Below, one piece after another: positions 1 to 5,405 of a DNA stretch of 7,064 bases (the first letter of the stretch is position 1; each line of letters opens with the position of its first letter). The DNA is taken from the NCBI GenBank assembly GCA_002770955.1, contig PCUH01000314.1, positions 1 to 7,064 of the forward strand, read 5' to 3'. Source of the DNA: Flavobacteriales bacterium CG18_big_fil_WC_8_21_14_2_50_32_9 (lineage in GTDB: Bacteria > Bacteroidota > Bacteroidia > Flavobacteriales_E > Vicingaceae). The notes under the pieces are model-generated. The model saw only the letters and a program-made list of their open reading frames with translations, was not told the DNA's origin and did no database searches. A program made the translations under genes and the position numbers.

Positions 1-2
1 AC

Positions 3-113
3 TTCATATTCAAACTTAATAGCTTTTCGGGAGGAAAGATAATTAGTTTGAGTTATACTCGCAACAAAATACTAACTATTTTTAGAAAATTCATTTGGTT
101 GCGGTATATTTAG
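3..113 (+). CDS. Possible 3' end of an unidentified gene (partial at the left edge)
   Basis: One plus-strand frame stays open from the window edge for 36 codons and ends at a TAG at 111-113. The other five frames are interrupted sooner. The peptide ends in a basic, hydrophobic tail (LTIFRKFIWLRYI), and no family is recognisable. The stop codon overlaps the first bases of repeat copy A, so the element may set this protein's end. It would then be convergent with rnhB. An open stretch this short can arise by chance in AT-rich DNA, so 1-110 may equally be plain intergenic sequence. Confidence 0.35.
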   Translation, partial: FIFKLNSFSGGKIISLSYTRNKILTIFRKFIWLRYI

Positions 114-255
114 TATCTGTCTTTTTAGTCAAGAGGCTGAACTTTAAAGTTCAAATTCGAGGCATTCGAAGTTTTGAAAATCAGGAGTTTACTTTTGTAA
201 ATGACTGGTTTTTAAAACGAGAATAACGAAGAAGTTGGACTTTAAAGACAGACTC
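112..255 (+). repeat. Structured intergenic repeat, copy A
   Basis: This element is nearly identical in layout to copy B. Its ends are imperfect inverted repeats: AGTATCTGTCTTTTTAGTC at 112-130 against GACTTTAAAGACAGACT at 238-254. Inside are a 14-bp perfect palindrome GAACTTTAAAGTTC (139-152) and a hairpin TTCGA/TCGAA with loop GGCAT (156-170). A long hairpin follows, whose arms are 171-184 and 205-218. Its tip is a second small stem TTTAC/GTAAA around TTTT (188-201). The block 165-187 is identical to 2494-2516, and 201-230 is identical to 2534-2563. TATTT occurs on both sides (107-111 and 256-260) and could be a target duplication, but copy B shows none. The element lies between rnhB and a possible convergent gene, and its long stem could also help end transcription. 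Confidence 0.85.
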
Positions 256-850
256 TATTTAATTCCAATTGTTGCGGTAAAAGTCTAAAACTCATTCTGT
301 GGTAGGGAGTTGTTCCAAATTTTCGAATTGCATTTCTATGTGCTTTTGTAGGATATGCTTTATTTTGACTCCAATTATAATCAGGAAATTCGTTGTGCAT
401 TTTTTGCACAAACTCATCTCGATAGGTTTTTGCTAAAATTGATGCTGCTGCAATGGACATGAATTTTCCATCACCTTTAATTATACATTCATGCGGAATT
501 TTTGGATAGGATTTAAAACGATTTCCATCAATTAGCAGTAATTCAGGAGTGGAAGAAAGTTGTTTAATTGCTCGATGCATTGCTAGAAAAGAAGCATTTA
601 AAATATTTATTTTATCAATTTCAAGGTTGTCAACAATTCCAATGGCAAAACAAAGAGCATCTCTTTCTATTTCAATACGAAGTAAGTTCCTTTTTTTTTC
701 GGAAAGTTGCTTGGAATCATTAAGAAGGTTGTTTTTGTAGTTTTTTGGTAAAACAACAGCAGCAGCAAAAACAGGTCCAGCCAAACAGCCTCTTCCAGCT
801 TCATCACAACCGGCTTCAAGTAATTTGTTTTGAAATTTAGATAGGAGCAT
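242..850 (-). CDS. rnhB: Ribonuclease HII
   Basis: Cytoplasmic endonuclease that cuts the RNA strand of RNA/DNA hybrids and removes single ribonucleotides misincorporated in DNA. The 202 residues match the usual family length. The N-terminal signature GCDEAGRGCLAGPV (residues 14-27) carries catalytic Asp16 and Glu17. LLLIDGNRF supplies Asp108, and KGDGKF supplies Asp127. These are followed by the conserved segment SIAAASILAKTYRD (132-145) and a C-terminal HRMSF motif. All four acidic active-site residues are therefore present. The ATG at 850 places the signature at the expected distance. The gene lies 85 bases downstream of the phosphoglucomutase-type gene on the same strand and may be cotranscribed with it. 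Its TAA (242-244) and last residues (RVCL) lie inside the right end of repeat copy A, so the native C-terminus was probably changed when the element arrived. The catalytic core is unaffected. Confidence 0.97.
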   Translation of the reverse strand: MLLSKFQNKLLEAGCDEAGRGCLAGPVFAAAVVLPKNYKNNLLNDSKQLSEKKRNLLRIEIERDALCFAIGIVDNLEIDKINILNASFLAMHRAIKQLSSTPELLLIDGNRFKSYPKIPHECIIKGDGKFMSIAAASILAKTYRDEFVQKMHNEFPDYNWSQNKAYPTKAHRNAIRKFGTTPYHRMSFRLLPQQLELNRVCL

Positions 851-851
851 G

Positions 852-868
852 GTAAATTTAAAATTTAC
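852..868. other. Perfect inverted repeat next to the rnhB start codon
   Basis: GTAAATTT and AAATTTAC flank a single central A, immediately upstream of the rnhB ATG on the minus strand. It could be an operator or a weak hairpin in the leader. It is purely AT-rich and may be chance, and no regulator can be assigned. Confidence 0.3.
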
Positions 869-906
869 GATTTAAAAAATTAAAAATAACCTCATAAACT
901 CTAATT

Positions 907-928
907 AGTGTGTGTCTGTAAAGACAGC
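907..928 (+). repeat. Possible collapsed remnant of the intergenic repeat family
   Basis: The sequence AGTGTGTGTCTGTAAAGACAGC resembles the left end of copy B (AGTGTCTGTA) fused directly to the right end of copy A (AAAGACAGACT), with the body missing. It can form a small hairpin TGTCT/AGACA. It lies in the 85-base gap between the mutase gene and rnhB. The match is short, so this could also be an unrelated small palindrome. Confidence 0.35.
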
Positions 929-935
929 TTTTAAT

Positions 936-2342
936 TTAGATTTTAAAAGCAGCATGCGTTTTTTCTAATATCTTAAAAGCGGCTTCGTTGGTTGCAGCTC
1001 CAGCATACGTTCTCAAAACAGGCTCAGTTCCAGAAGCTCTTATCATTACCCACTCATCATTGTCAAAGAAATATTTAAAACCATCAATAGTTTCAACTTT
1101 TCTAACCTCCAAATCTCCAAATGAAGTATAAATACCTTTTTCACAATTTTCTACTATTCGATTTTTATCTTCCTCTTTTAAATGTAAATCAATGCGTTCA
1201 AATTTAAAAGCACCAACAATTTCATAAACTTCATCTATCAATTCATCCAATGTTTTACCTGATTTCACCATGTATTCCCAAATTACAAAACCCATCCATA
1301 ATCCATCTCTTTCAGGAATATGTCCTTTAATAGCAATTCCGCCCGATTCTTCTCCACCAAGCAACACATCTTCTTCTAAAATAATTCCTGCAATGTGTTT
1401 GAAACCAATTTTTACAACTTCATATTCTAATCCATAATGTTCGCACATTTTTTTAATTTTCGGACTTAGTGAAAAAGAAATAACCACTTTTCCTGTTTGT
1501 TTTTTCTCTTCTACTAAGTATTTAATTAGCAATAAAACAATGTGGTGCGAATCAATGAAAACTCCTTTTCCATTATATAAGCCAATTCTGTCAGCATCTC
1601 CATCGGTAGCTAAACCACAATCAATATGACCATCAGAAAGCTTAATCATTTCAGAAAATTCCAATAGATTTCTGTGGATAGGCTCTGGTGAAATTCCATT
1701 AAAACCAGGATTGTGTTCGCAATGTAAAAAATCAATATCAGGCATTAATCTTCGCATAACATCTTGCCCAGAACCATACATGGCATCAAAAGCAAAATTC
1801 ATTTTTGAATTCCGAATGGCATTCATATCAAAATTTGCTTCAACGTGTTCTACATACATTGTTTCTAAGTCGATATATTCAATAAATCCTGTTTTAACAT
1901 ATTCATCAATTGTTAAACTATCAAGATCAACAGTGTTTGTATCAGGAATTAAATCTTCAACTTCTTGAATTTCGATTGGCAACAAAGGACCTCCAAAAGC
2001 ACCTTTAAGTTTATATCCATTATAACTTGGAGGATTATGAGAAGCTGTAATAACTATTCCTAAAGCGTTTTTTCTTTGAGCACCTAAACTAATCATAGGT
2101 GTTGTAATAGGACCTTTTGCCAAATAAACTTTTATACCATTAAGAGCAAATACTTTAGCAGTAGTTTCGGCAAACAATTCACCATTAAATCGGCAATCGT
2201 GTCCAACAACAACAGAAAGTGCATGTTTTTTATTTTTCAACCATTCGGCAGCCCCAAGTGTAACTCTAGCTACATTATCAACTGTATATTCTTTACCTAT
2301 TATAGCTCTCCAACCGTCTGTTCCAAATTTTATTTTAATCAT
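936..2342 (-). CDS. Phosphoglucomutase/phosphomannomutase family protein (alpha-D-phosphohexomutase)
   Basis: Cytoplasmic enzyme that interconverts hexose 1- and 6-phosphates through a phosphoserine intermediate, feeding glycogen, nucleotide-sugar and envelope synthesis. The 468-residue protein has the four-domain signature in order. FGTDGWRA (6-13) starts domain 1. TASHNP (99-104) carries the phosphorylated Ser101. DGDADR (247-252) is the Mg-binding loop. GEESGG (330-335) is the sugar-binding loop of domain 3. RASGTEP (435-441) is the phosphate-binding loop of domain 4. All catalytic elements are intact. The sugar loop is GEESGG rather than the GEMSGH or GEQSGH versions usual in PMM/PGM and GlmM, so the exact substrate cannot be fixed and no gene symbol is given. 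The start is supported by the FGTDGWR motif just after Met1 and by a promoter-like box 23 bases upstream. It is divergent from the dinB-family gene and lies upstream of rnhB on the same strand. Confidence 0.93.
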   Translation of the reverse strand: MIKIKFGTDGWRAIIGKEYTVDNVARVTLGAAEWLKNKKHALSVVVGHDCRFNGELFAETTAKVFALNGIKVYLAKGPITTPMISLGAQRKNALGIVITASHNPPSYNGYKLKGAFGGPLLPIEIQEVEDLIPDTNTVDLDSLTIDEYVKTGFIEYIDLETMYVEHVEANFDMNAIRNSKMNFAFDAMYGSGQDVMRRLMPDIDFLHCEHNPGFNGISPEPIHRNLLEFSEMIKLSDGHIDCGLATDGDADRIGLYNGKGVFIDSHHIVLLLIKYLVEEKKQTGKVVISFSLSPKIKKMCEHYGLEYEVVKIGFKHIAGIILEEDVLLGGEESGGIAIKGHIPERDGLWMGFVIWEYMVKSGKTLDELIDEVYEIVGAFKFERIDLHLKEEDKNRIVENCEKGIYTSFGDLEVRKVETIDGFKYFFDNDEWVMIRASGTEPVLRTYAGAATNEAAFKILEKTHAAFKI

Positions 2343-2365
2343 AGTTTTAATTTTTTTTTAGGCTT

Positions 2366-2396
2366 CAAATTTAATGTTATTAGTTATAAAATTAAA
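2366..2396 (-). promoter_or_regulatory. Bacteroidota-type promoter for the mutase gene
   Basis: Read on the minus strand, TAAATTTG (2373-2366) matches the TAnnTTTG -7 box of Bacteroidota sigma-A promoters. TTTA lies 19 bases upstream (2396-2393), one base off the TTTG -33 box. The box ends 23 bases before the ATG at 2342, implying a short leader. Both elements lie clear of repeat copy B. Confidence 0.5.
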
Positions 2397-2440
2397 AGGA
2401 TAAGCGTACTTTTATAAAAAAATAATAATAATATTAACTT

Positions 2441-2590
2441 AGTGTCTGTATTTAAAGTCGAGAGGCTGAACTATAATGTTCGAGTTCGAGGCTTTCGAAG
2501 TTTTGAAAATCAGGAGCCCCGATAGCTATCGGGATGACTGGTTTTTAAAACGAGAATAACGAATAAATCGGACATTTATAGACAGACTCT
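2441..2590 (+). repeat. Structured intergenic repeat, copy B
   Basis: This is the best-preserved copy, about 150 bp. The ends are AGTGTCTGTATTTAAAGTC (2441-2459) and GACATTTATAGACAGACT (2571-2588), imperfect inverted repeats of each other. The internal parts, in order, are a hairpin GAAC/GTTC (2468-2481), a hairpin TTCGA/TCGAA (2485-2499), and a long hairpin with arms 2500-2513 and 2538-2551. The long hairpin is capped by the perfect palindrome CCCGATAGCTATCGGG (2518-2533). The cap differs completely in sequence from that of copy A but sits at the same place and also folds. The element fills most of the intergenic region between the divergent mutase and dinB-family genes and ends 4-5 bases before the latter's start codon. 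Any promoter for the dinB-family/CDF pair must be inside it or upstream of it. Confidence 0.88.
2518..2533. repeat. 16-bp perfect palindrome capping the long hairpin of copy B
   Basis: CCCGATAGCTATCGGG is its own reverse complement. It would form a 6-bp stem with an AGCT loop at the tip of the long hairpin. It is markedly richer in G and C than its surroundings, and copy A has TTTAC-TTTT-GTAAA in the equivalent place. Confidence 0.85.
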
Positions 2591-2594
2591 AATT

Positions 2595-3113
2595 ATGATT
2601 AATCAACAAACTACAAATAAATACACTTCCTATTTTGATAAATACATTGATTTAGTTGAAGAGAAAGATGTTTTAAAAGCAATTAAAAATTCAGCTAAAA
2701 CACTTAAAAAAATAGTAAAAAACATGGATGAGGAGAAAGCAAATTATTCTTATCAGCAAGGTAAATGGACAATTAAAGAGCTTTTTGTTCATTTATTAGA
2801 CACAGAACGTGTTTTTGCATACAGAATTTTGGCAATTTCAAGAGGAGAACAAATAGAATTACCTAGTTTTGATGAAGATAATTACGTGTTGTTTTCTAAT
2901 GCAACGAATAGAAGTTTTAAAAGCATTAAAAAAGAATTATTGGTTGTTAGAAAATCAACTATTTTACTTTTTAAAAGTCTTACATCAGAAATGCTCGAAA
3001 GAAAAGGAATTGCAGGAGGAAATGAACTCAATCCAACCAAAATAGGTTTTATATTAGTGGGACATCAAGCTCATCATTTGAATGTGTTGAAATCAAAATA
3101 CCTTTTAAACTAA
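2595..3113 (+). CDS. DinB/YfiT-like putative metal-dependent protein
   Basis: Small cytoplasmic four-helix-bundle protein of the DinB_2 family. Relatives include bacillithiol or other thiol transferases and many uncharacterised members, so the reaction cannot be given. The 172 residues are normal for the family. GKWTIKELFVHLLDTERVFAYR (first residue 56) is the typical N-terminal signature and supplies His66. Near the C-terminus, GHQAHHLNVL gives His157 and His161 in an HxxxH arrangement. Together these form the expected three-histidine metal site. The family similarity runs from the first residues (Y..YFDKYIDLV), supporting the ATG at 2595 even though it lies only 4-5 bases beyond repeat copy B and has no visible ribosome binding site. 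The stop overlaps the next start as TAATG, so translation of the CDF gene is probably coupled to this one. No link between the two functions is known to me. Confidence 0.88.
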   Translation: MINQQTTNKYTSYFDKYIDLVEEKDVLKAIKNSAKTLKKIVKNMDEEKANYSYQQGKWTIKELFVHLLDTERVFAYRILAISRGEQIELPSFDEDNYVLFSNATNRSFKSIKKELLVVRKSTILLFKSLTSEMLERKGIAGGNELNPTKIGFILVGHQAHHLNVLKSKYLLN

Positions 3114-4111
3114 TGCTATTAAATAAAGAAAATTATAATTTTCAAAAAATTGTTGCCATTACTGGTGTAGTTTTGTTTACGGTTAAATTAATCGCTTGGT
3201 ATTTAACAAATTCCGTAGCTATTTTAACCGATGCATTGGAAGGAATTGTAAATGTGATTAGTGCTTTCATTGGGTTGTATAGTTTGTATTTATCGGCTCA
3301 ACCAAAAGATGAAAACCATCCTTATGGACATGGAAAAGTTGAATTTATTTCAGCAGCTTTAGAAGGAGTTATGATTGCATTTGCTGGTGTATGGATAATT
3401 TTTGAAGCAATTAATCATATTGTAAATCCCCAAGGAATTAAACAATTAGATTTAGGCATAGCATTAATCGCTGTGGCAGGAGGAGTTAATTTCTTAATTG
3501 GGTATTTAGCCGTTAAAAAAGGAAAGAAAAATAATTCGATAGCCTTAACTTCGAGTGGTAAGCATTTAATTTCAGATACCTATACTACCATTGGTGTTGT
3601 TACAGGTCTAATCATTATAAAAATAACCAATTTGCTTTGGTTAGATAGTGTTGTGGCAATGATTTTTGGAGGAATAATTATTTTTACGGGTGTTAAAATT
3701 ATTAGAAAATCCGTTGCTGGTATTATGGATGAAGCTGATACTGAATTGTTGAAAGAAATGATTGCAACCATAGAAGAAAATCGCAATGAAAACTGGATAG
3801 ATTTACACAATTTGAGAATCATTAAATATGGAAACTGGCTTCATATCGATTGTCATTTAACTTTACCTTGGTATTTAACAGTTAAGGAAGCACATGAAGA
3901 AATTTCTAAAATTGAGAATTTAGTGCAAAAAAAATATGGTAAAAACATAGAACTTTTTGTGCATTCGGATGATTGTTTACCAAAATCATGCAACATTTGT
4001 ATTAAATCAAACTGTAAGGAAAGAAAACACCCTTATATTTCCAGCATAAAATGGACGGTTGAAAATGTGTCAAAAGATAGTAAACACGCACTTGTTGTTT
4101 TTGAAAAATAA
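3113..4111 (+). CDS. Cation diffusion facilitator (CDF) family metal transporter
   Basis: Inner-membrane antiporter that exports divalent cations (Zn, Fe, Mn or similar) using the proton gradient. The 332 residues comprise about six membrane helices (roughly 12-31, 36-60, 80-100, 112-133, 150-170, 175-196) and a cytoplasmic C-terminal domain of about 130 residues. Family marks are SVAILTDALEGIVNV in helix 2, HPYGHGKVE (69-77) after it, and HLISD (His151-x3-Asp155) in helix 5. Helix 2 shows Glu43 and Asn47 where well-studied members have Asp or His and Asp, so metal choice is uncertain. The C-terminal tail has four cysteines (Cys288, 293, 296, 301) and several histidines and may bind metal. 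The ATG overlaps the upstream stop by one base (TAATG), which argues for a bicistronic mRNA with the DinB-family gene. Confidence 0.95.
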   Translation: MLLNKENYNFQKIVAITGVVLFTVKLIAWYLTNSVAILTDALEGIVNVISAFIGLYSLYLSAQPKDENHPYGHGKVEFISAALEGVMIAFAGVWIIFEAINHIVNPQGIKQLDLGIALIAVAGGVNFLIGYLAVKKGKKNNSIALTSSGKHLISDTYTTIGVVTGLIIIKITNLLWLDSVVAMIFGGIIIFTGVKIIRKSVAGIMDEADTELLKEMIATIEENRNENWIDLHNLRIIKYGNWLHIDCHLTLPWYLTVKEAHEEISKIENLVQKKYGKNIELFVHSDDCLPKSCNICIKSNCKERKHPYISSIKWTVENVSKDSKHALVVFEK

Positions 4112-4123
4112 CTTTTAGTTAAA

Positions 4124-4149
4124 AAACACGTGTTTCAGTTATTTTTTTT
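4124..4149 (+). terminator. Weak hairpin plus T-run after the CDF gene
   Basis: AAACACGTGTTT (4124-4135) is a perfect 12-bp palindrome. It is followed six bases later by eight T residues (4142-4149), 12-40 bases past the CDF stop. The stem is short, with only four pairs if a loop is allowed, so it is at best a weak terminator. It fits the position between the CDF gene and the separately promoted ChaN-like gene. Confidence 0.35.
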
Positions 4150-4182
4150 GTGAATATCTTCGTATAACTACTTACATAATAT

Positions 4183-4213
4183 ATTGTTATATTAATAAAT
4201 TTATATATATTTG
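4183..4213 (+). promoter_or_regulatory. Bacteroidota-type promoter for the ChaN-like gene
   Basis: TATATTTG (4206-4213) matches the TAnnTTTG -7 box exactly. ATTG at 4183-4186 lies 19 bases upstream, matching three of four bases of the TTTG -33 box at the standard spacing. The box ends 21 bases before the ATG at 4235. This is the best promoter candidate in the window. Confidence 0.62.
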
Positions 4214-4234
4214 CTTTGTATTAATAACTAAAGT

Positions 4235-5095
4235 ATGTCATTAAAACAAATTTTCATAGTACTTTTTGTGGTTTTCTCGTTTGGATTTCTTTCAGATAAA
4301 CCAGCCTATCAATTATTTGATGAAAAAGGTAAAAAAACTTCCTATAAAAAAATGTTGAAAGAAGTTGAAGGAGCTGATATTATTCTGTTTGGAGAATTAC
4401 ATAATAATCCAATAAACCATTGGTTGCAATATGAATTAACCAAAGATGTGTTTGAACAAATAAACGAAAGCATGGTGTTGGGTGCAGAAATGTTTGAGGC
4501 AGATAATCAAAACACATTGAATGAGTATCTTTCAGGTAAATTTGATTATAAAACGCTCAAAACAGAAATAAAAGTCTGGCCAAATAATACTACAGATTAT
4601 CAGCCTTTAGTTGATTATGCATTAAAACATCAGTTAACTTTTGTTGCAACTAATATTCCTAGAAGATATGCTAATTTGGTCTATAAATTAGGATTTGGAG
4701 CATTAAATAGCATCAATGATGAAGGTAGAAAATTTATAGCTCCGCTTCCTATTGCCTACGACAAAGAACTACCAGGCTATAAAAAAATTGTAGAAATGTC
4801 TGGAGGTCACGGAGGTGAAAACTTACCTAAAGCACAAGCAATAAAAGATGCAACGATGGCACATTTTATCTTAAAAAACTGGAGAAAAGGTCAAATCTTT
4901 ATCCATTATAACGGTACTTACCATTCCAATAACTTTGAAGGAATTTCATGGTATTTAAACAATGAAAAAGCTGGACTTAAAATAGTTACCATTGGAGCAG
5001 TGGAGCAAGATAAAATTGATTCTTTAGCAGAAGAAAATATTGGAATAGCTAATTTTACCATTTGCACTCCAACTACAATGACTAAAACGCATTAA
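4235..5095 (+). CDS. ChaN-like exported haem-binding-family protein
   Basis: Member of the ChaN/EreA-like superfamily (Cofac_haem_bdg family). The Campylobacter ChaN protein is an iron-regulated lipoprotein that binds haem and is encoded with an outer-membrane receptor. The 286-residue protein begins with a hydrophobic signal peptide (about residues 3-20). It has no lipobox cysteine, so it is probably periplasmic rather than a lipoprotein. Conserved marks are LFGELHNNP (51-59), GAEMFEADNQ (83-92), YQPLVDYA (122-129), NIPRRYA (140-146), QAIKDATMAH (201-210) and a C-terminal GTYH (227-230). The gene has its own promoter and is followed by repeat copy C and a TonB-dependent receptor, which suggests but does not prove a joint role in haem or iron uptake. 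No Fur-like operator was recognised. Other superfamily members have hydrolase roles, so binding of haem is inferred from the family only. Confidence 0.85.
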   Translation: MSLKQIFIVLFVVFSFGFLSDKPAYQLFDEKGKKTSYKKMLKEVEGADIILFGELHNNPINHWLQYELTKDVFEQINESMVLGAEMFEADNQNTLNEYLSGKFDYKTLKTEIKVWPNNTTDYQPLVDYALKHQLTFVATNIPRRYANLVYKLGFGALNSINDEGRKFIAPLPIAYDKELPGYKKIVEMSGGHGGENLPKAQAIKDATMAHFILKNWRKGQIFIHYNGTYHSNNFEGISWYLNNEKAGLKIVTIGAVEQDKIDSLAEENIGIANFTICTPTTMTKTH

Positions 5096-5113
5096 AATGA
5101 CAAAGACTCATTT

Positions 5114-5293
5114 AATGTCTGTCTTTTTAGTCGAGAGTTTGGTTCAGAATGTATGACTCGCTACTGTCATTGCGAGGCACGAAGCAATCTGTCCTTCGAT
5201 TAGACAGTTTGCTTCAGCTCCAACACTCAATCCAAACGCTTGGGCTTCGCAATGACGTTCTTCATCGGACTTCCAACTTTACAGATAGAATCT
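5114..5293 (+). repeat. Structured intergenic repeat, copy C (composite)
   Basis: The left end at 5113-5137 is almost the same as in copies A and B. The stretch TCTGTCTTTTTAGTC (5118-5132) is identical to 116-130 of copy A, and GTCGAGAG is shared with copy B. The right end has ATCGGAC (shared with B) followed by a diverged ACAGATAGAATCT (5281-5293). The body is unrelated to A and B: the three hairpins are replaced by a different nested palindrome (5166-5256). It sits in the 310-base gap between the ChaN-like gene and the TonB-dependent receptor. The rest of that gap holds the receptor promoter and no other gene. Confidence 0.7.
5166..5256. repeat. Nested palindrome of the TCATTGCGAGG type inside copy C
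   Basis: The outer arms GTCATTGCGAGGC (5166-5178) and GCTTCGCAATGAC (5244-5256) pair with a single G.U exception. The inner arms GAAGCAATCTGTC (5181-5193) and GACAGTTTGCTTC (5203-5215) pair with one mismatch around a nine-base loop. Repeats reading GTCATTGCGAGGCACGAAGC are common in intergenic DNA of many bacteria and often yield spurious protein calls beginning SLRGTKQS, as would happen here at 5149-5376. Confidence 0.8.
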
Positions 5294-5352
5294 ATCGGAA
5301 TAAAACAAAAAGAACATCGGAAAATAAAAAAATCGAATTTATAGAACCCACC

Positions 5353-5385
5353 TTAAAGATACACCAAGTTATTTAGATAAATTTG
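5353..5385 (+). promoter_or_regulatory. Likely promoter of the TonB-dependent receptor gene
   Basis: TAAATTTG (5378-5385) matches the TAnnTTTG -7 box and ends 20 bases before the ATG at 5406. No good TTTG -33 box is seen at 19 bases upstream (AAAG at 5355-5358), so expression may be weak or need an activator. The box lies just downstream of copy C. Confidence 0.45.
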
Positions 5386-5405
5386 TAGCCTTATTAAAAA
5401 ATCAG

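Noticed and set aside
549..740. Plus-strand open frame opposite rnhB
   Set aside because: Shadow of the rnhB coding strand with no domain; rnhB has all catalytic residues.
1711..1968. Plus-strand open frame opposite the mutase gene
   Set aside because: It lies wholly antisense to a well-supported gene with intact motifs. Its composition is that of a shadow frame, with no recognisable domain.
2199..2417. Plus-strand open frame over the mutase start and promoter
   Set aside because: It is rich in Phe, Asn, Ser and Lys as expected from AT-rich antisense DNA, overlaps the true gene's start, and has no family.
112..2590. The repeats as a CRISPR array or the ends of one large transposon (A to B)
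   Set aside because: Copies are thousands of bases apart with no short regular spacers. The DNA between A and B holds only housekeeping genes and no transposase, and each copy already has its own inverted ends.
3580..3822. Minus-strand open frame opposite the CDF gene
   Set aside because: Antisense to the CDF transporter, whose motifs are clear; no independent evidence.
5149..5376. A 75-codon plus-strand open frame beginning MYDSLLSLRGTKQS
   Set aside because: It reads through the TCATTGCGAGG-type palindrome and the right end of repeat copy C. SLRGTKQS peptides are typical false calls from this repeat, and there is no protein family or promoter.
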